Source: Candidatus Nitrosopumilus sp. (GTDB lineage: Archaea; Thermoproteota; Nitrososphaeria; Nitrososphaerales; Nitrosopumilaceae). Taken from it: 6,302 nt of DNA. The notes under the pieces are model-generated. The model saw only the letters and a program-made list of their open reading frames with translations. It was not told the DNA's origin and made no database searches. Both the position numbers and the translations under genes were made by a program. The DNA lies in NCBI GenBank assembly GCA_011055585.1, contig DRGT01000180.1, positions 1 through 6,302 on the forward strand, in the 5' to 3' direction. Below, one piece after another: positions 5,725 to 6,302 of the stretch. Numbering within the stretch: position 1 is the first letter of the stretch; each line of letters opens with the position of its first letter.

Positions 5725-5883
5725 CTAACCTACCTCCACGTCAGTTTGTCTCCAAGCTCTACGTTTTGGATTTGTTCGTACTGCCCTTTTAGTTCTAAGA
5801 ATAACCCAAGCTGGTACAGATGTAGCTTGCTTTTGTTTTTTGATTAATCTAATTTTTCTTGGAGACGATTTACGTGCAGCCAT
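5725..5883 (-). CDS. rpl39e: Ribosomal protein L39e (eL39)
   Basis: A 52-residue, very basic protein read from ATG at 5883 to TAG at 5727-5725, too short for most ORF scans. It starts MAARKSSPRKIRLIKKQKQA and continues with VPAWVILRTK (24-33) and RTNPKRRAWRQTDVEVG (36-52). Length (family about 50) and the PxWV...NPKRRxWRxT pattern are diagnostic for L39e, which lines the large-subunit exit tunnel in archaea and eukaryotes. Its stop codon directly abuts the rpl31e start, the conserved archaeal gene pair. A TATA box about 27 bases upstream suggests it leads the transcript. Confidence 0.96.
   Translation of the reverse strand: MAARKSSPRKIRLIKKQKQATSVPAWVILRTKRAVRTNPKRRAWRQTDVEVG
5732..5737 (-). 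promoter_or_regulatory. Shine-Dalgarno of rpl31e inside the rpl39e 3' end
   Basis: GGAGGT on the minus strand is complementary to the anti-Shine-Dalgarno end of 16S rRNA and lies 7 bases before the TTG of rpl31e. It overlaps codons for Val-Glu-Val near the L39e C-terminus. It is the only strong Shine-Dalgarno noticed in the window and decides the non-ATG start, implying translation coupled to rpl39e. Confidence 0.8.
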
Positions 5884-5889
5884 AAAATG

Positions 5890-5902
5890 TTAGGCCGGCT
5901 AA
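5890..5902. repeat. GC-rich imperfect palindrome at the rpl39e transcription start
   Basis: TTAGGCCGGCTAA has TTAG/CTAA outer arms around a GC-rich core, standing out in AT-rich DNA. It lies between the TATA-like element and the ATG of rpl39e. It could be a repressor site, or simply chance. Confidence 0.25.
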
Positions 5903-5906
5903 GCTC

Positions 5907-5914
5907 TTTTTAAA
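5907..5914 (-). promoter_or_regulatory. Candidate TATA box for rpl39e-rpl31e
   Basis: On the minus strand this reads TTTAAAAA, centred about 27 bases before the rpl39e ATG. That spacing places transcription start at the start codon, so the ribosomal mRNA would be leaderless. The 47-base gap behind the Nudix gene is large enough for an independent promoter. Confidence 0.55.
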
Positions 5915-5930
5915 TGAATCTCGGATTAGA

Positions 5931-6302
5931 TTATTTTTTTTCAAATATATCCAAAATTTGTTTTAAGATTCTAGCCGAAGCTCCCCAAACTGTATAGTCA
6001 TTAAATTTGAAAATATGCATTTCTTGAATTGAGTGATGATTTGGATCCGGGTCATCCTCCAATGTATTTAGAAATGGTTCAAGCGGAATATGAAGAATTG
6101 ATTCTACTTCAAAATTATGTTTAAGGTTTGATAATTCATCAACAACTGCTACAAATGGCGTTATTGTAAATCCAGAATTAAGTGTCCTTACTGGTTTTAA
6201 TTGTCCAATAATTTGTTCACGTTTAATTTCAAGATCAATTTCCTCTTTTGTTTCTCTTAATGCAGTGGTCAAAAGGTCCTCATCTTTTTTGTCCCATTTA
6301 CC
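5931..6302 (-). CDS. Nudix hydrolase, CoA-pyrophosphatase type, N-terminus cut by window edge
   Basis: Only the last 123 residues are inside the window; the frame is open to base 6302, and a TTG at 6272 is an internal Leu codon inside the Nudix box, not a start. The visible part begins GKWDKKDED and continues TTALRETKEEIDL, the Nudix box REx2EE that binds the divalent metal and pyrophosphate. The spacing (Asp where most Nudix have Glu, then eight residues to RE) follows the CoA pyrophosphatase pattern GGxxDxxDxxxxxTALREaxEE. The next stretch, GQLKPVRTLNSGFTITPFV, matches the same subfamily. Members cut CoA or acyl-CoA to 4'-phosphopantetheine derivatives and 3',5'-ADP. The usual Gly after EE is Asp here (EEIDL). 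Substrate is inferred; family is firm. It lies in tandem upstream of rpl39e, 47 bases away. Confidence 0.85.
   Translation of the reverse strand, partial: GKWDKKDEDLLTTALRETKEEIDLEIKREQIIGQLKPVRTLNSGFTITPFVAVVDELSNLKHNFEVESILHIPLEPFLNTLEDDPDPNHHSIQEMHIFKFNDYTVWGASARILKQILDIFEKK

Noticed and set aside
6240..6272. TTG at 6272 as the start of the Nudix gene
   Set aside because: It falls inside the Nudix box, and the frame continues upstream with GKWDKKDED to the window edge, so the true start is outside.
1..6302. tRNA, rRNA, insertion sequence, attachment site, riboswitch or replication origin
   Set aside because: Genes cover nearly all the window and the longest gap is 111 bases (1223-1333); no cloverleaf, terminal inverted repeat with transposase, or riboswitch core was seen.

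Overview
The window reads as chromosome from an ammonia-oxidising thaumarchaeon (Nitrososphaerota), most like Nitrosopumilus. The DNA is AT-rich. It carries the archaeal/eukaryotic ribosomal proteins L39e and L31e, an archaeal-type MiaB-like tRNA methylthiotransferase, the divergent FtsZ-like protein known from Thaumarchaeota, and a secreted copper nitrite reductase (NirK) typical of this group. From memory, N. maritimus SCM1 has a nirK at Nmar_1259 and its FtsZ homolog at Nmar_1262. That spacing would fit the gene order here (nirK, fumarase, methylthiotransferase, ftsZ-like), but I could not check it.

Layout: (1) 1-1222, minus strand: nirK, cut by the left edge so that its C-terminus is missing. 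(2) 1223-1333: a short divergent promoter region with a nirK TATA box, a possible promoter for the plus-strand genes and a 7-bp inverted repeat. (3) 1334-3967, plus strand: a class II fumarase-family gene starting at TTG, then 3 bases later an archaeal MtaB/MiaB-like methylthiotransferase, probably one transcript. (4) 3968-4038: a T-run, a tandem 7-mer and a promoter. (5) 4039-4992, plus strand: the FtsZ-like protein. (6) 5002-5724 and 5725-5883, minus strand: rpl31e and rpl39e. L39e is upstream and its stop codon abuts the TTG start of L31e, which has a strong Shine-Dalgarno. L31e carries a C-terminal tail of about 150 residues, rich in Lys, Glu and Pro and with 10-residue repeats. (7) 5931-6302, minus strand: the C-terminal part of a Nudix hydrolase of CoA-pyrophosphatase type, cut by the right edge.

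The window is mostly core genome: nitrogen and copper redox chemistry outside the cell membrane, a TCA-cycle enzyme, tRNA modification, ribosomal proteins and a cytoskeletal-like protein. There are no mobile elements, CRISPR arrays, tRNA or rRNA genes. The points most worth a second look are the FtsZ-like protein, which lacks a recognisable T7 catalytic loop and has a broken glycine loop; the long repetitive extension on L31e, which contains a compact aromatic module; and NirK, where the usual catalytic His appears to be replaced. TATA boxes lie about 24-28 bases before the start codons of nirK, ftsZ-like and rpl39e, implying mostly leaderless transcripts, whereas the internal operon gene rpl31e uses a Shine-Dalgarno.
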